A DNA stretch of 64,000 nucleotides from Oegoconia quadripuncta (GCA_949316235.1 OX438749.1:6218914-6282913), one strand, 5' to 3'; shown: positions 51,096 through 61,529, counted from the stretch's first letter. Made by a program: numbers and translations. The notes: generated from the sequence alone by a model not told the origin.

Positions 51096-51108
51096 CTCGT
51101 CCCGGTAT

Positions 51109-51231
51109 TGCCACGTTTGGGTAACCACAAATCGATAGACGTGAAGTGCGCCGCACTTTACAAAAAAAGCATTCAGTCGCTCCGAGACGTCACATGGACG
51201 ACATCTCTAATAGTGGTACCCAAACGTGGCA
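51109..51231. repeat. inverted repeat, 19-bp arms
   Basis: 'tgccacgtttgggtaaccac' (51,109-51,128) and 'gtggtacccaaacgtggca' (51,213-51,231) are inverted with one extra base, bounding about 84 bp. Possibly a very small TIR element. The 113-codon frame across it (51,108-51,449) is not recognisable. Confidence 0.55.
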
Positions 51232-51364
51232 GCGCCGAGGCCAGACTCCAGTATTTGTATGCAAGCATCCTCTGGTTTTATTTTCGCCAGACCTGTAAAG
51301 GAGGAACCCGCACACATATTCAAGCAGGGGGTAGAACTATCCCCCACAATAAGGTTTACAAAAC

Positions 51365-51400
51365 CAGTGTCACGGGTTCGATTGCCAGCGGGTTACATAT
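51365..51400 (+). repeat. SINE-C B-box fragment
   Basis: 'tcacgggttcgattgccagc' then 'gggttacat' resembles the SINE-C head around the B box. Isolated and short. Confidence 0.4.
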
Positions 51401-51768
51401 TATACCGGATGAGTTTTTACCGTTAGGAATAAATAGGGCGGCATATTAGGTTAGTGAAATAGAACTTACTGGCATAGGTAGTTTAATTATTTTTTTTCAA
51501 AATCATAATCGACCCACCCGTCAGCCGGAGATTGATAAGCGACTGGTAGGACTCCTATCATGCGAATTTATTTGGAAGTCATACTTTCTCCAATTTTTTT
51601 TATTTATTTAATATAATTATGTTGAATAGGCTACAAACGCATCCGTCAAATAACACAATACCGGTTTTGAAAAAAAAAAACTACCTATGCCAAATACCTT
51701 CTATTTCACCTACCTAATATGGCCTATTTTTTTCCTTGCGGTAATAAAACTATCCGGTATATTCGGTT
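51401..51768. other. no feature recognised
   Basis: AT-rich with T and A homopolymers, no gene. Confidence 0.4.
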
Positions 51769-51882
51769 TGCTGGATGGTACCACCGCTTGGCCAGATACC
51801 AACAACTTATCCGAATCTACCGCCAAGCAGCAATGTTGATAACATTGTTGTATTCCGGGTGTTTGAGATAAGATAAACAATA
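51769..51882 (+). repeat. SINE-C internal fragment, diverged
   Basis: 'gctggatggtaccaccgctt', 'tccgaatctaccgccaagca', 'gcaatgttgataacattgtt' and 'gtattccgggtg'. It ends where the LINE begins, so the LINE probably inserted here. Confidence 0.65.
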
Positions 51883-53007
51883 TTGCAATTTGCAATAGGA
51901 GTATTTTGCGACTTGTCCAAGGCCTTTGATTGCGTTCATCACGACACTTTAATCAGGAAATTACGTCATTATGGTGTAACCGGCCGAGCTCTCGACCTTC
52001 TGAATTCTTATTTGAGTAACCGAGTTCAGAGGGTTGATATCAGTGGTAATACATCGTCAGGGTCGACAGTCTGTATGGGCGTCCCACAAGGCTCCATTCT
52101 CGGACCATTTTTGTTTTTGGTTTACATAAATGACTTGCCAAACCTTGTAAACGATAAACATGAAATAGTATTGTTTGCTGACGATACCTCTGTAATGTTT
52201 AAAGTAAATAGACTAAAATTAAATTATGACGACGTGAACAATGCTATTTCTCAAATAGTAGAATGGTTTACGGCAAATAATTTGTTACTGAATGAGAAAA
52301 AAACTAAATGTGTAAAATTTGTACTGCCTAATGTCAGGGAGGTGCCCACAAATATAATGATAAAAAATGTCACTCTAGACCTTGTTGAGTCCACTGTATT
52401 TTTGGGCATTACTTTGGACGCCAAATTACAATGGGGTCCTCATATCCATAAATTGGCGAAGAAGCTCAGCTCTGCAGCGTATGCAGTCAAAAAAATTAGA
52501 CAAATATCGGACGTAAATACTGCTAGATTAGTATATTTTAGTTATTTCCATAGCCTGATGTCTTACGGTATCTTGCTGTGGGGAAATGCCGCGGATATCA
52601 ATACAATCTTTGTTTTACAAAAACGAGCCGTTCGCGCAATTTATCAATTGAGACCTGCAGTGTCACTTAGAGATAGATTTAAAGAGTATAATATTCTAAC
52701 CTTTTCGTCACAGTACATTTTTGAAAATCTAATATATGTCAAAAAAAATATAGCATTATTTAGGAAAAATAGTGATAAACATGATGTCAATACAAGAAAT
52801 AAAGATAAACTGGCAGGTCACATAAGTCGCCTCCACAAAGTCAGTAATTCATTCAAAGGGTTATGTATACGCTTTTTCAATAAAGTTCCTGTTGATATAC
52901 AAAATCTTCCTTTCAATAAATTTAAAGATACTATAAAACAGAAACTTATTAAGAAAGCATATTATAAAATATCAGATTATTTAGATGATAAACAATCATG
53001 GACATAA
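51883..53007 (+). CDS. LINE reverse transcriptase, C-terminal part
   Basis: A 374-codon open frame from a 5'-truncated non-LTR retrotransposon of the Jockey/CR1 type. It synthesises element cDNA at the chromosomal target when intact. Reverse-transcriptase motif A (FCDLSKAFDCVHH, catalytic D10) opens the frame, so fingers motifs 0-2 and the whole N-terminal endonuclease are missing. Motif B is GVPQGSILGP (66-75). Motif C is LFADD (97-101, D100 and D101). Thumb and C-terminal regions follow (WFTANNLLLN, FLGITLD, LWG, ..FFNKVP..). The frame ends KISDYLDDKQSWT. The first codons derive from the junction; element homology starts near residue 6. No frameshift or stop interrupts it, so insertion was recent, but the copy cannot move by itself. 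Clade (Jockey, CR1 or Daphne-like) is undecided. Confidence 0.85.
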   Translation: MQFAIGVFCDLSKAFDCVHHDTLIRKLRHYGVTGRALDLLNSYLSNRVQRVDISGNTSSGSTVCMGVPQGSILGPFLFLVYINDLPNLVNDKHEIVLFADDTSVMFKVNRLKLNYDDVNNAISQIVEWFTANNLLLNEKKTKCVKFVLPNVREVPTNIMIKNVTLDLVESTVFLGITLDAKLQWGPHIHKLAKKLSSAAYAVKKIRQISDVNTARLVYFSYFHSLMSYGILLWGNAADINTIFVLQKRAVRAIYQLRPAVSLRDRFKEYNILTFSSQYIFENLIYVKKNIALFRKNSDKHDVNTRNKDKLAGHISRLHKVSNSFKGLCIRFFNKVPVDIQNLPFNKFKDTIKQKLIKKAYYKISDYLDDKQSWT

Positions 53008-53253
53008 CCAGCCCGTTCGCATAACCAGGCTATTTCACAATTAATAATGAAATATTATAATATAAAATAATAATTTTGTAATATAAAAACCTTTTTTAAA
53101 AAGAGCGACCTCTCGAGTTTCTTGCTTGTTCTTCTCAGGGGAAAATTGCCTTTTGAACAAGCAGTAGCTTTAAAAATGTAAAATCTGACTATTTTAAGTG
53201 TACCCTGTGTACCTACAAAATAAAGCATTTTTTGATTTTGATGATTTTGAAAA
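51888..53253 (+). mobile_element. Jockey/CR1-type LINE, 5'-truncated
   Basis: It comprises the open reverse-transcriptase frame and a 3' UTR: 'agagcgacctctcgagtttc', 'ttgttcttctcaggggaaaa', 'gtaccctgtgtacctacaaa' and a 'tttttgattttgatgatttt' tail. The same UTR stands at 42,866 and reversed at 61,530. A related UTR stands at 36,845, 42,572 and 45,962. The 5' edge is not exact. Confidence 0.85.
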
Positions 53254-53284
53254 ACAATCCTTCAAGAAGTTGGGAGTTCCGAGT

Positions 53285-53542
53285 GAACGCCTGACCTTCG
53301 ACCTCAGCTTCCCTCGTATCATGAGGGAGTATGGCCATAGTCCACCATGCTGGCCCAATGCGGGTTAGGGACTTCACATGCCATTTTTATTTCCTTCACC
53401 TTTCAAGAGCAGTCGGATAAATGCACATACGTAATTAAATTAAATTTAAAAACTCATTGGTACATGGCCTGCCTGGGTATCGCACCCGAACCTCCCAAAT
53501 TGGGGGACCGAACCTTAACCGCTGAGCCACCGACGCTGTATA
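53285..53542 (-). repeat. SINE-D copy with internal deletion
   Basis: 'ccctcgtatcatgagggagt', 'ccaccatgctggcccaatgc', 'taaatgcacatacgtaatta', B box in reverse 'tgggtatcgcacccgaacct' and head 'aaccgctgagccaccgacgc'. The segment holding 'aaacctgcatgcctgag' is deleted. Confidence 0.85.
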
Positions 53543-54088
53543 CGTATGTGTGGTATCTATTAGAAACGATAACAAAGCTAATCTTAAGTCAATCGTTATA
53601 CTGTCAGTGACAGAAATTACGTGGGAGCGAGGATAAATTAGTCGATACCCGGGGGTTGTGAAAGAACGTTTGTTCCCAACGAGTAGCTCAATGTATAACT
53701 ACACAATATCAATTCATCAGCGCCCGGTGCTGATGACGGACTTTTTGATCAGTAGTAAATAACTTAATACCTATATCTTTAAAAACCAAAAAACCCGAAA
53801 GCAAATTTTGTATTTTGCAGATGCCATGTTAGATTTTCACTATAAAATGTATCCAATTACATGTCAGGTATCAAGACGAATCTAATAACACCATTCCCTT
53901 CGAAATCGGTCAAGTCGTTCAGGCTACTGGATGTGCTACAGGAAGGAACATACATACATACACTAGAAAAACAACCCTCTTTTCTCATGCATTTGGATAA
54001 AGATGATGATCTCTTACTATATTTTGGAGAACTAACAACAAGAATATTAGATAATTTAAAACATTCGTATGTTAATAATTTCCCATGT
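53543..54088. other. no feature recognised
   Basis: Overlapping 83 and 85 codon frames on opposite strands (53,857-54,118) have no domain. Confidence 0.35.
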
Positions 54089-54089
54089 A

Positions 54090-54392
54090 TATGTTTTTTT
54101 TTATCCACAACGGGTTAGCACTTGACCTCAATCACACGTGATGTTAAGTGAAGATGAGGCCGAAGGTGGTAGCGTACTGACCCGGAAACCTCATCTTATT
54201 TGGGGGACTGGCTATCTTATCTCTGACAACCGGAACACAACAATACCATTTAGGCGGCAGATTTGAATAAGATGGTGGTAGCTAGCCAAGCGGACATTTA
54301 ATATGCCCTAAATATGTACCCCGCTAGGGATCGAACCCGCGACCTCCGAAACGTAAACCCAATGTTGTTTACATTGAGCCACGGAGGCGGTT
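54090..54392 (-). repeat. SINE-C copy, near full length
   Basis: 'ttttttttatccacaacggg', 'cacacgtgatgttaagtgaa', 'tggctatcttatctctgaca', B box in reverse 'agggatcgaacccgcgacct' and head 'cattgagccacggaggcggt'. A short deletion lies around the 'accaaaccgagtac' segment. Confidence 0.9.
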
Positions 54393-54944
54393 CGATATGT
54401 TTTGAGATAAATAAGTTTCTCAGACTTATGTGCGTAGTTATATAAACTTTCGTTGTTGTAAAACAATGAAGCAAAGAAGCGATAGTTTCTGACAAAACCC
54501 ATCTACATCAGTTTGGAGTTTCCCAAGTCTTGACCTTTACCTTCGAACCGTGCATTGCTCGGAAAGCAAACATTGTAAACGAACGGGTATTTACACACAC
54601 AACGGGACAATGAACCAGTATTCCATTGTCGAAAGAACATAATCAAAATATGTGTGTACTAACAATGATAAGTGTGTCAGTTGTGTTGTTTCATTAAAAG
54701 TATAATAAACGAAGTAGAATCGAAGAAAAACATTGGATAAATGTATTTTATTTATGGAAACATTCATAAAAGTTACAAAAAAGGGAGAGTATGCAAAAAC
54801 GGAACGAAAATTCGAAGTCCGTAACATGCCGAAGGGTAACCAAAAGATTGTCAGCGTTACCCCGTTGAAGACCAAGGATAATTCGCTACCAGCTCTTTTA
54901 GCATTAGTGATGTCAAGTAACGACGACAGATCTTGAAAAAATTG
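54393..54944. other. no gene recognised
   Basis: Frames of 64 to 94 codons on both strands. The plus frame 54,733-54,936 is lysine-rich but has no domain. Confidence 0.35.
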
Positions 54945-54945
54945 T

Positions 54946-55062
54946 GGTGCACAACTGGATAGCGCTTGATTTCCATCACACCATGTTAAGTGGAGATGAG
55001 GGCTAAGATGGTAGCATGCTCACCTGGAGCCCCTGACTCATTTGGATGACTGACTTTCAACA
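54946..55062 (-). repeat. SINE-C 3' fragment, decayed
   Basis: 'gtgcacaactggatagcgct', 'atcacaccatgttaagtgga' and 'gactcatttggatgactgac' follow the SINE-C tail in reverse with several deletions. Confidence 0.6.
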
Positions 55063-55938
55063 AACAAACAATATTGGTTACATTATACGTAAGAACCGCA
55101 GGTAGCACCGGCACTGCATCTTGACTAAGAAAACATTATTAATGAATGCCTGAAAACGAATATACAAAACGAAAAAAGGTTTAGGTAATCTCCAAAATGT
55201 CACAGACCATGAGCTTTTCAATGTCATTACCTACGAGTAGCATTTATAAAGTGAACTAAGTACCTACTTCTATTTGCTTATAAGCAATTGATGAAAAAAA
55301 AACTCTCCAACCTAAATCCCGAAGATTAACCCAAAAATTGTCAAAGAAATGGAGTACATAGAAGAAAATAACATTATTCAGCTAAATCAAAACGTACCAC
55401 TTTCCTTTATCAAGTGAATAGGAAATTCGTCTTCGGATTACAAAATGGATTGAATGATAAGGAGATAGATAATAATGTCTTTGATCTATCCTTGTGGTTT
55501 TCCTACTGTTTACCGGATTATACATTTCCCCATATTATATTGTATTCTATGGAATAGGATTTCGTCAGGATCTCCTCGAATGTCGTAGCTGTAAAGGTTT
55601 TAGAGCACAATCCGCTGATGATTTCGAAATACTTCGGATTTTAAAACGTCTGAAAATAACGATCGTTCACTTGTTTGACGGGGTTGTGTGTGTGTATGTG
55701 TCTTTCCAATTTTTGTCCTGACTTATCTCAGTAATGTGTGGTTCGATTTTAGTGTGGTTTTTTATATCAAATTCGATCGACAGATTTTTGTGAGCATCAG
55801 AATGACTGCCCAAAGTGGAAATTAAAGGATTTAGGTTTCATTACTGTTGTAGGTATCAGGTATAAGTAGTATACGGAGCGAGTTCCACACCATTTTTGCA
55901 AATGACAACTAGTCTTAGATTATAATTCGGATAAATAA
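55063..55938. other. no feature recognised
   Basis: AT-rich. A 75-codon plus frame (55,494-55,721) shows no domain. Confidence 0.4.
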
Positions 55939-55941
55939 ATA

Positions 55942-56470
55942 AATAAATATTTCGGACACTCACGCCAATCGTCTAGACCCCAACTAAGCAAAGCTTGTAC
56001 TATGGATAAGAAAACGGATCGACATACATAAATATTTGTATAAACATGACATACACATTTACCCCTCGCGGGATTCGAACCCGGAACCGCCTCCGTGGCT
56101 CAATGTAAACAACATTGGGTTTACGATTCGGAGGTCGCGAGTTCGATCCCCAGCGGGGTACATGTTTTAAGTACTCGGTTTGGTTGGTGGTAGGGCATTT
56201 TAAATGTCCGCCTGGCTAGCTACCACCATCTTATCTAAATCTGCCGCCAAGCAGCAATGTTAATAGCATTGTTGTGTTCCGGTTGTCAGAGACAAGATAG
56301 CCAGTCCCCCACATGTGTTGGGGTTTCCGGGTCAGTACGCTTCCACCTTCGACCTCGTCTTCACATAACATCAGGTGTGATTGAGGTCAAGTACGAACCC
56401 GTCGTGCATAAAAAAAAACCGTTGGTTTCGCTGACAGGATCACTATCCACTACACTAATCGATCGTCCAA
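55942..56470 (-). repeat. SINE-A interrupted by SINE-C
   Basis: In reverse, the SINE-A body ('tcggacactcacgccaatcg', 'caaactaagcaaagcttgta'-like, 'cctcgcgggattcgaacccg') stops inside the tRNA-like head at 56,083. The rest of the head ('accgttggtttcgctgacag', 'tagtggatagt' in reverse) resumes at about 56,418. The word 'acc' is shared at both junctions. Confidence 0.9.
56084..56417 (+). repeat. SINE-C copy nested in SINE-A, reference copy
   Basis: Complete: 'accgcctccgtggctcaatg', B box 'cgcgagttcgatccccagcg', 'ccgcctggctagctaccacc', 'gccgccaagcagcaatgtta', 'gtgttggggtttccgggtca', 'acataacatcaggtgtgatt' and an A8 tail. Opposite in orientation to the host SINE. Confidence 0.92.
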
Positions 56471-57865
56471 CTCGTTCTCCTACCTGGTGTGGAAGATCAG
56501 CTGACCTAACTCTGGCATAGTGCTTAAGAGGATCTGCAACATATTCTGGTGGATTGCGTCCGTTACGCGTCAAAAAGGGATTTATTGTAATGATTTTGGT
56601 TCCGTTCAATGTTGGAATTTAACACGACATACCATCAAATCTATCCTCAACATCATCTCGGTTAATATTCGCTTTATTTTGTTAACTCGATTTAATTTAG
56701 AATTGGGATGCGATGGGATATTGAAAGGGACATTCAAACTTCAACCATTTATTTCAACGCAAGATAAATAATTATCATTTGTTGAAAGGCAATTTAAATC
56801 TATTGGAAATAATAAGTTACTACTGCTTCGGAAAGGGAAATCATCTGAGGGAAAAGAAGTGCAACAAAACCACAGGATCATTGTTGTTGTTTTTACTCGA
56901 CAACCCTAGAAGAAGGGTTATGTTTTCCATGAGTATGTATGTATGTCTATACGTACGCATGTATGTATGTTGTGTGTATGTATGAATGTAACATGTATGT
57001 AGATTTCTATGTTACCAACTGTAGCCTGAACCGCTGGACCCATTGTGAAGTTCAAGGTGTCGTTCGAGTCTCTAGAGTACATTACTACTATATTAATTCT
57101 GTGCATAGTGTGTCATAAGATACATTTTATGTTAAAAAAATTCATGGCGCCTGCAAAATAAAAAATATGCTGTCGGGTTTTTTTGGTTTTTAAATACTTC
57201 AAAATCAATAAAAACAAAAATCGTTTATTTTCTTTACTATATATTGGCAATACAAGTTGTAGGATCCTCCTTTTAAGCTTAGAAAAGCCTGTAGTAGGAG
57301 GAACCACTCTTCCATTATAGGTTAGCAAAGGTTTTTTTTTACAAAAAAAATGGCTTATAAAATTTTTAACCTAAGATTGCATTTTACATAATCGTGTATG
57401 TGTGTTTTTGTATGTGTGATGATGTATGTGTGTATAGTGTGTTGTTGAAAGAAATACTTAAATAGTTATTTCTTTCAATAAAAGTAGGTAAGTGTACAAC
57501 TAAAACAATTTAATAATTTTTGGGAGCTGCGCGAAGTGCACCAAGCGTTTTTGTCATTCAGGTCACAAATTTTGTAATAAACTATTTTTCTTAACGATGT
57601 GGTGACATGATCTTTAAATTGTTTAAGATTCCTTATTGCAGATACAAAGCTTTCCTCTTAAGAATTATAGAAATCATTTTACAATAAGAACTCCATTTAG
57701 GAATATTTTCTTAATTTTTATTTAAGGTTCAAAGAGATCTAATATCACATCAAAGACTAAAAACAGTTGATAAAATGCCATTTACAATATAAAAGGAACT
57801 TGAGTTGAGAATTATATATTTTAAAAGACAAATATGGACAGAATAGTAAACCTGACGGTTCTCTG
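56471..57865. other. no gene; (TATG)n microsatellites
   Basis: 56,930-57,000 and about 57,395-57,440 are TATG/TGTA-rich microsatellite runs that open spurious frames. The rest is AT-rich with no credible gene. Confidence 0.45.
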
Positions 57866-57867
57866 CC

Positions 57868-58523
57868 CTCTCGCCGAAAATTGTTTGCCAGATTTTGACT
57901 TGCCAACTAACGTTTCACAGAATTTTATTTCGCCGAATAATCATTTGCCAACTTATCATATAATTTTGTTTTATTTCCAAACCTCACAGTTACCAACTGT
58001 GAGGTTTGGAAATAAAATGGAATGGTGTGGTCTGCTTTTCATAATGACCTTTTTAAAATGCCAACTTTCAAGTAGCAAAATGTTTTAGTTTGCGTAATAT
58101 TCCTTTACTTGTTTATTGTTTACCAAATGTTTGTGCCCCGAACTCCTGTGCTCACTACGCTCGCACCCGCCCTATAAACATTTTGTATATGTAGTACTTA
58201 CCTACATTCATCTAAATTATTGTTATTTCTTTTTAGGAGACATTTTAGATCATTCAGTTTGCTGAACCTGTTTCCAAAGAAAGGGAACTGTTTCACTGAC
58301 AAAACGTTCTTCGTCTAATAGTTGTGTGGCCTAGTGAAATGTTTGACAAATGATAAATATACCAAACGTTTTGTGCCATTATAATAATCAGCTTAACAAT
58401 AATTCTACCAAATGAAATGTTGTCATACAAAAATTTGCTAATCGTTAGTTGTCAAAGTGAAACATCGACGAAACGTTGGTTGGCAAGTGATAATCTGCCA
58501 TACAATTTTCGGCGAAAAGGAGG
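57868..58523. mobile_element. TIR element with TTGCCAA subterminal repeats
   Basis: Left 'tctcgccgaaaattgtttgc' and right, outward, 'tttcgccgaaaattgtatgg' form the terminal inverted repeats, followed by 'cagatt..(g/c)acttgccaac(t/c)aacgttt' on both sides. Words like TTGCCAAC and AACGTTT recur in both orientations. No target duplication can be fixed and no transposase is present. An 84-codon frame within it is incidental. Confidence 0.65.
57969..58017. repeat. perfect 23-bp palindrome, 3-nt loop
   Basis: Arms 57,969-57,991 and 57,995-58,017 ('ttttatttccaaacctcaca' and 'tgaggtttggaaataaaa' with gtt/aac between) are exact inverted copies around ACC. It sits inside the TIR element near its left end. 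Confidence 0.95.
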
Positions 58524-58776
58524 ATACCTAACCAGACAAGTGCGAATCTGTCTCGCGCACCGAGGGTTCCGCGTACTTGTCTGTATGTGATAGTTCATTA
58601 GCTATTTAAGTTCTTTGCTAACTTTTAACTTACATCAGGGAGCAGCAGTCACACCACGTATAAAAATATTTGCGTTCGATTGCTAATAACTAGCCCTGTA
58701 GCTTGCTTGTGTTCGATCGCTAAATCTGGTACCTATTAAGCCTCTGTCTTTATGCAACTAGCGACGGTAACTCGTC
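58524..58776. other. no gene; one repeat-like motif
   Basis: 'agtgcgaatctgtctcgcgc' then 'accgagggttccgcgtactt' (58,540-58,579) is a motif seen in dispersed arthropod repeats. Nothing more is recognisable. Confidence 0.4.
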
Positions 58777-58777
58777 T

Positions 58778-58962
58778 GCTCTGGGTGCGACAGTAAACCA
58801 GCGCTGAGCTCTTATAAGCTCAGCATATAGCTGAGTCGTTTCCCTTTCGCTGCTGCGACACTTATCTGAGTGTTCTGTTATTTTACTTGCCTAACAATTG
58901 TTGTATATGCGTCGAAGTGACGAATAAACAGTTTCTTTCTTCTTTCTTTCTTTCTTTCTTTA
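58778..58962 (+). mobile_element. LINE 3' end (CTTT tail)
   Basis: Near-identical to 47,866-48,045: 'tgggtgcgacagtaaaccag', 'tcgtttccctttcgctgctg' and 'gacgaataaacagtttcttt' with (CTTT)n. Confidence 0.85.
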
Positions 58963-59425
58963 GAAGTAAGGATAAGGGGATAAACGTCTAATGGACAGAC
59001 GTATCGAGTTACCATAATTTACTTCTAGTGTTTACGTAAGTATTAAATTTAGCGATTTAACGAGCTATACGACGAATTTTTGATCGAATGCAAAAAAAAT
59101 TTATGTGGTTAGGGTGAAGGTTGAGGAAGCAAGCTATCCAAACAAATGCGTTGCTATCAACCAGCAGCAGATCGATCTTTGATACGTCAGATAAATATTC
59201 AGCCAAGTGATATCTATGCGTGTTTATTGGTAATCGTATCCCAAACCGCAGCGCATAAATCTAGTTACTAGGTCAAGGTGTCGATTGCAGTATGAAATAG
59301 GGATTCTTCAACATCTCCGTTGAGATATATACCTATTAATTTTCTAGATGAATCAAGTAAACTTTGTTTATCTGTATTGGCAGTGAAGTGAAGAAAAACA
59401 ATTCGAAATTCAAATACTTACATAC
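58963..59425. other. no feature recognised
   Basis: AT-rich, no credible frame or repeat. Confidence 0.4.
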
Positions 59426-59427
59426 AT

Positions 59428-59735
59428 GCGGTGGTCAGAGGTATCCCAAACTGAAGCGTTTGGGTGTTCCAAACATTAAAAGATTAATACTTGAAGCATC
59501 CACGGTTTACCTTTCGAAATATACAGAAATACATACGTGACTAAGGGTGAGCCCATCGCCGTTAAAACGTACATGTCTGTAGAGGTATTTTGGTGGAAAG
59601 TCCCTTAGTCGCCTTTCACGACACCCACGGGAAGAGGCTATATGAGCGCCCTGGCCCCACGGCCTAGGTCTACTACTGGGGTAATCACCACTTATGCAGA
59701 CATATTTGCGTCGGTGGGGGTTCTCCGCTATGCTG
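59428..59735 (-). repeat. repeat I, near full length
   Basis: In reverse this runs 'tgtctgcataagtggtgatt', 'acc' and 'agtagacctaggcc', then 'ctcttcccgtgggtgtcgtg', 'aaaggcgactaagggacttt', 'gttttaacggcgatggg', 'tgtatttcgaaa' and 'tggaacacccaaacgc' to 'ctgaccaccgcat'. It agrees with the plus-strand copy at 33,352. Confidence 0.7.
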
Positions 59736-60292
59736 CTGCTGAACCGACTACATGACGTTGCTGGAAGATGAGAAGGAGGAAGCGTATCATTGTAAGTTAT
59801 TTCTTTATTAATTCACACGAAATCTTAACAGCATTTAAATATATATTTAACAATCTATGTTCACATCCAGTAGGATACGTTCAATTAATTATGTCGTAAT
59901 GTTGGGTGAGACTAACATATTTTTAATTGTGTCCAGTTTTGTGAACCGTTTAATAAAAAAATCAATATCTTTAATCTTTCAGTACAGTCTGTATGTGTGT
60001 AAGTTATGAATAATATATATATACCAATTCTGACAACGCAATTAAAAACTAGCTCAATTAATTGTTTCGTATAGAAGAATATATCGACATTGGTTGTTTT
60101 CGGCGACGCAGTCGTTCGGTGATTGGTATTTCGACGTACGATTCTGACTTTCACTTAGAAACCAATTTTATGATTCTTTTTTGTTTGAAAGAATATACGT
60201 AGAATAAATTTTCAATTGAAGGCAGCCATAAAATTATCAGTGGCCTGAAGGGGCGACCTAAAACATTGATAGGTCATGTTAATCTGAACGAG
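59736..60292. other. no feature recognised
   Basis: One 80-codon minus frame (59,912-60,154) without a domain. Confidence 0.4.
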
Positions 60293-60295
60293 TAA

Positions 60296-60348
60296 ATCCA
60301 CCAATTCGCACTGAGACTGCGTGGTGGATTATGAGCTATATTCCCATT
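60296..60348 (+). repeat. 5S-SINE body fragment
   Basis: 'tccaccaattcgcactgaga' then 'ctgcgtggtggattatgagc' is the 5S-SINE body motif. Both ends lost. Confidence 0.55.
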
Positions 60349-60546
60349 TGTAGTGATAAGAGATATTGATACTCGTATAATAATTAAGAGTATAAAGTAA
60401 GAAGGGCGGTCCCATGTAAATCCGATGATGCACTATGCAGATAAAGAATAATCTCTCATAGAAATCGTAATTGACAAATTTTTGTGAATTATTAAGTATC
60501 TGAACGCTGGGAATAATAATTATACAATTTAATTATGCATGTACAT

Positions 60547-60722
60547 GAAACAACAAATTTATAAAACACAATTGAAAATACCTATATCTTATAGAAAAAA
60601 TACGCCGTCCAACTCGCTTCCGTGAGGCATAGTACCTAGTACGCTAGCGCTATTGCCCCGCTGAATGCATAAGCTCAGCTGCTGAGCAAAGTAGGCACCA
60701 GCTGTCACATCTCCAGAGGCGT
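60547..60722 (+). repeat. unclassified repeat K, copy 2
   Basis: Same sequence and orientation as 49,344-49,522, with a short 'ctgag' duplication inside 'cagctgctgagcaaag' and scattered substitutions. No target duplication or tail is obvious. Confidence 0.75.
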
Positions 60723-61312
60723 GGACCAGTCTAAAGGATAAATCCTTTACAATTATTAAGTAGTTAGTTGATTAGTATTAGTAAGTCAATTTAGTATGAA
60801 ACATCTGTTTATAGGTATAAAATAATATAACAATGGCGCAATTTTTATATGGACTCCATAATCTTACTATATTAATTATGTGCCTTAATGAGAGTGCAAA
60901 AAAGTTCAGAAAACAGAAAAGTGATTGACATGATCACGCCGCCGATCCTAAGAAATTCAAATTTAGAATCTGAGTTTCAAGACGAAGGGTTGACATTCAA
61001 TAAAAAGCTCGAGAAAAATTCCTATTGGGAACGCTAAAAACGAACTTCGAAGAGCAATCGCAAGATATATTACATTACCTACATACCTATCTACTTACCT
61101 ACTACTCGTAGATTAAAATCTAAAAGACCAAGGACTTTTTTACACAATAATTTATTATTGTGTTTAAAGGCTCCAAAAAACGTTTTCCACCTCCAAATCT
61201 ATACAACGCAGAAACCGTATTCAAGATCGCTGTCATGATCCAGACTGCGAACTGGATTACCTCGTTGACGCGTTGGTCAAGGTAATCGCCAGCTCTACAA
61301 TCGCCCAATCGC
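60723..61312. other. no feature recognised
   Basis: One 62-codon minus frame ends at the SINE-A edge; no domain. Confidence 0.4.
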
Positions 61313-61313
61313 C

Positions 61314-61500
61314 CGACGACCGATTGGTGTAGTGGATAGTCTTCCTGTCAACGAAACCAACAGTTGCGGGTTCGAATCCCGCGAGGGGTAAATGTTTGTG
61401 TGATGAATACGAACATTTATTCCCGAGTCATGGATGTTTTTATAAATATTTATTTATATTTATCCGTCATCTAGTTTCCATTGCACAAGCTTTGCTTAGT
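61314..61500 (+). repeat. SINE-A copy
   Basis: 'gacgaccgattggtgtagtg', 'gatagtcttcctgtcaacga', B box 'gcgggttcgaatcccgcgag', 'gatgaatacgaacatttatt' and 'tgcacaagctttgcttagtt'. Its 3' end is cut. Confidence 0.88.
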
Positions 61501-61529
61501 TATTTATTTACTTAAAATAGTAAGATTTT

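Noticed and set aside
51108..51449. 113-codon plus-strand open frame as a gene
   Set aside because: It crosses a short inverted repeat and a SINE-C head fragment and has no domain.
56930..57000. Open frames in the TATG microsatellite
   Set aside because: Low-complexity translation (MYVCLYVRMYV-like) produced by the simple repeat.
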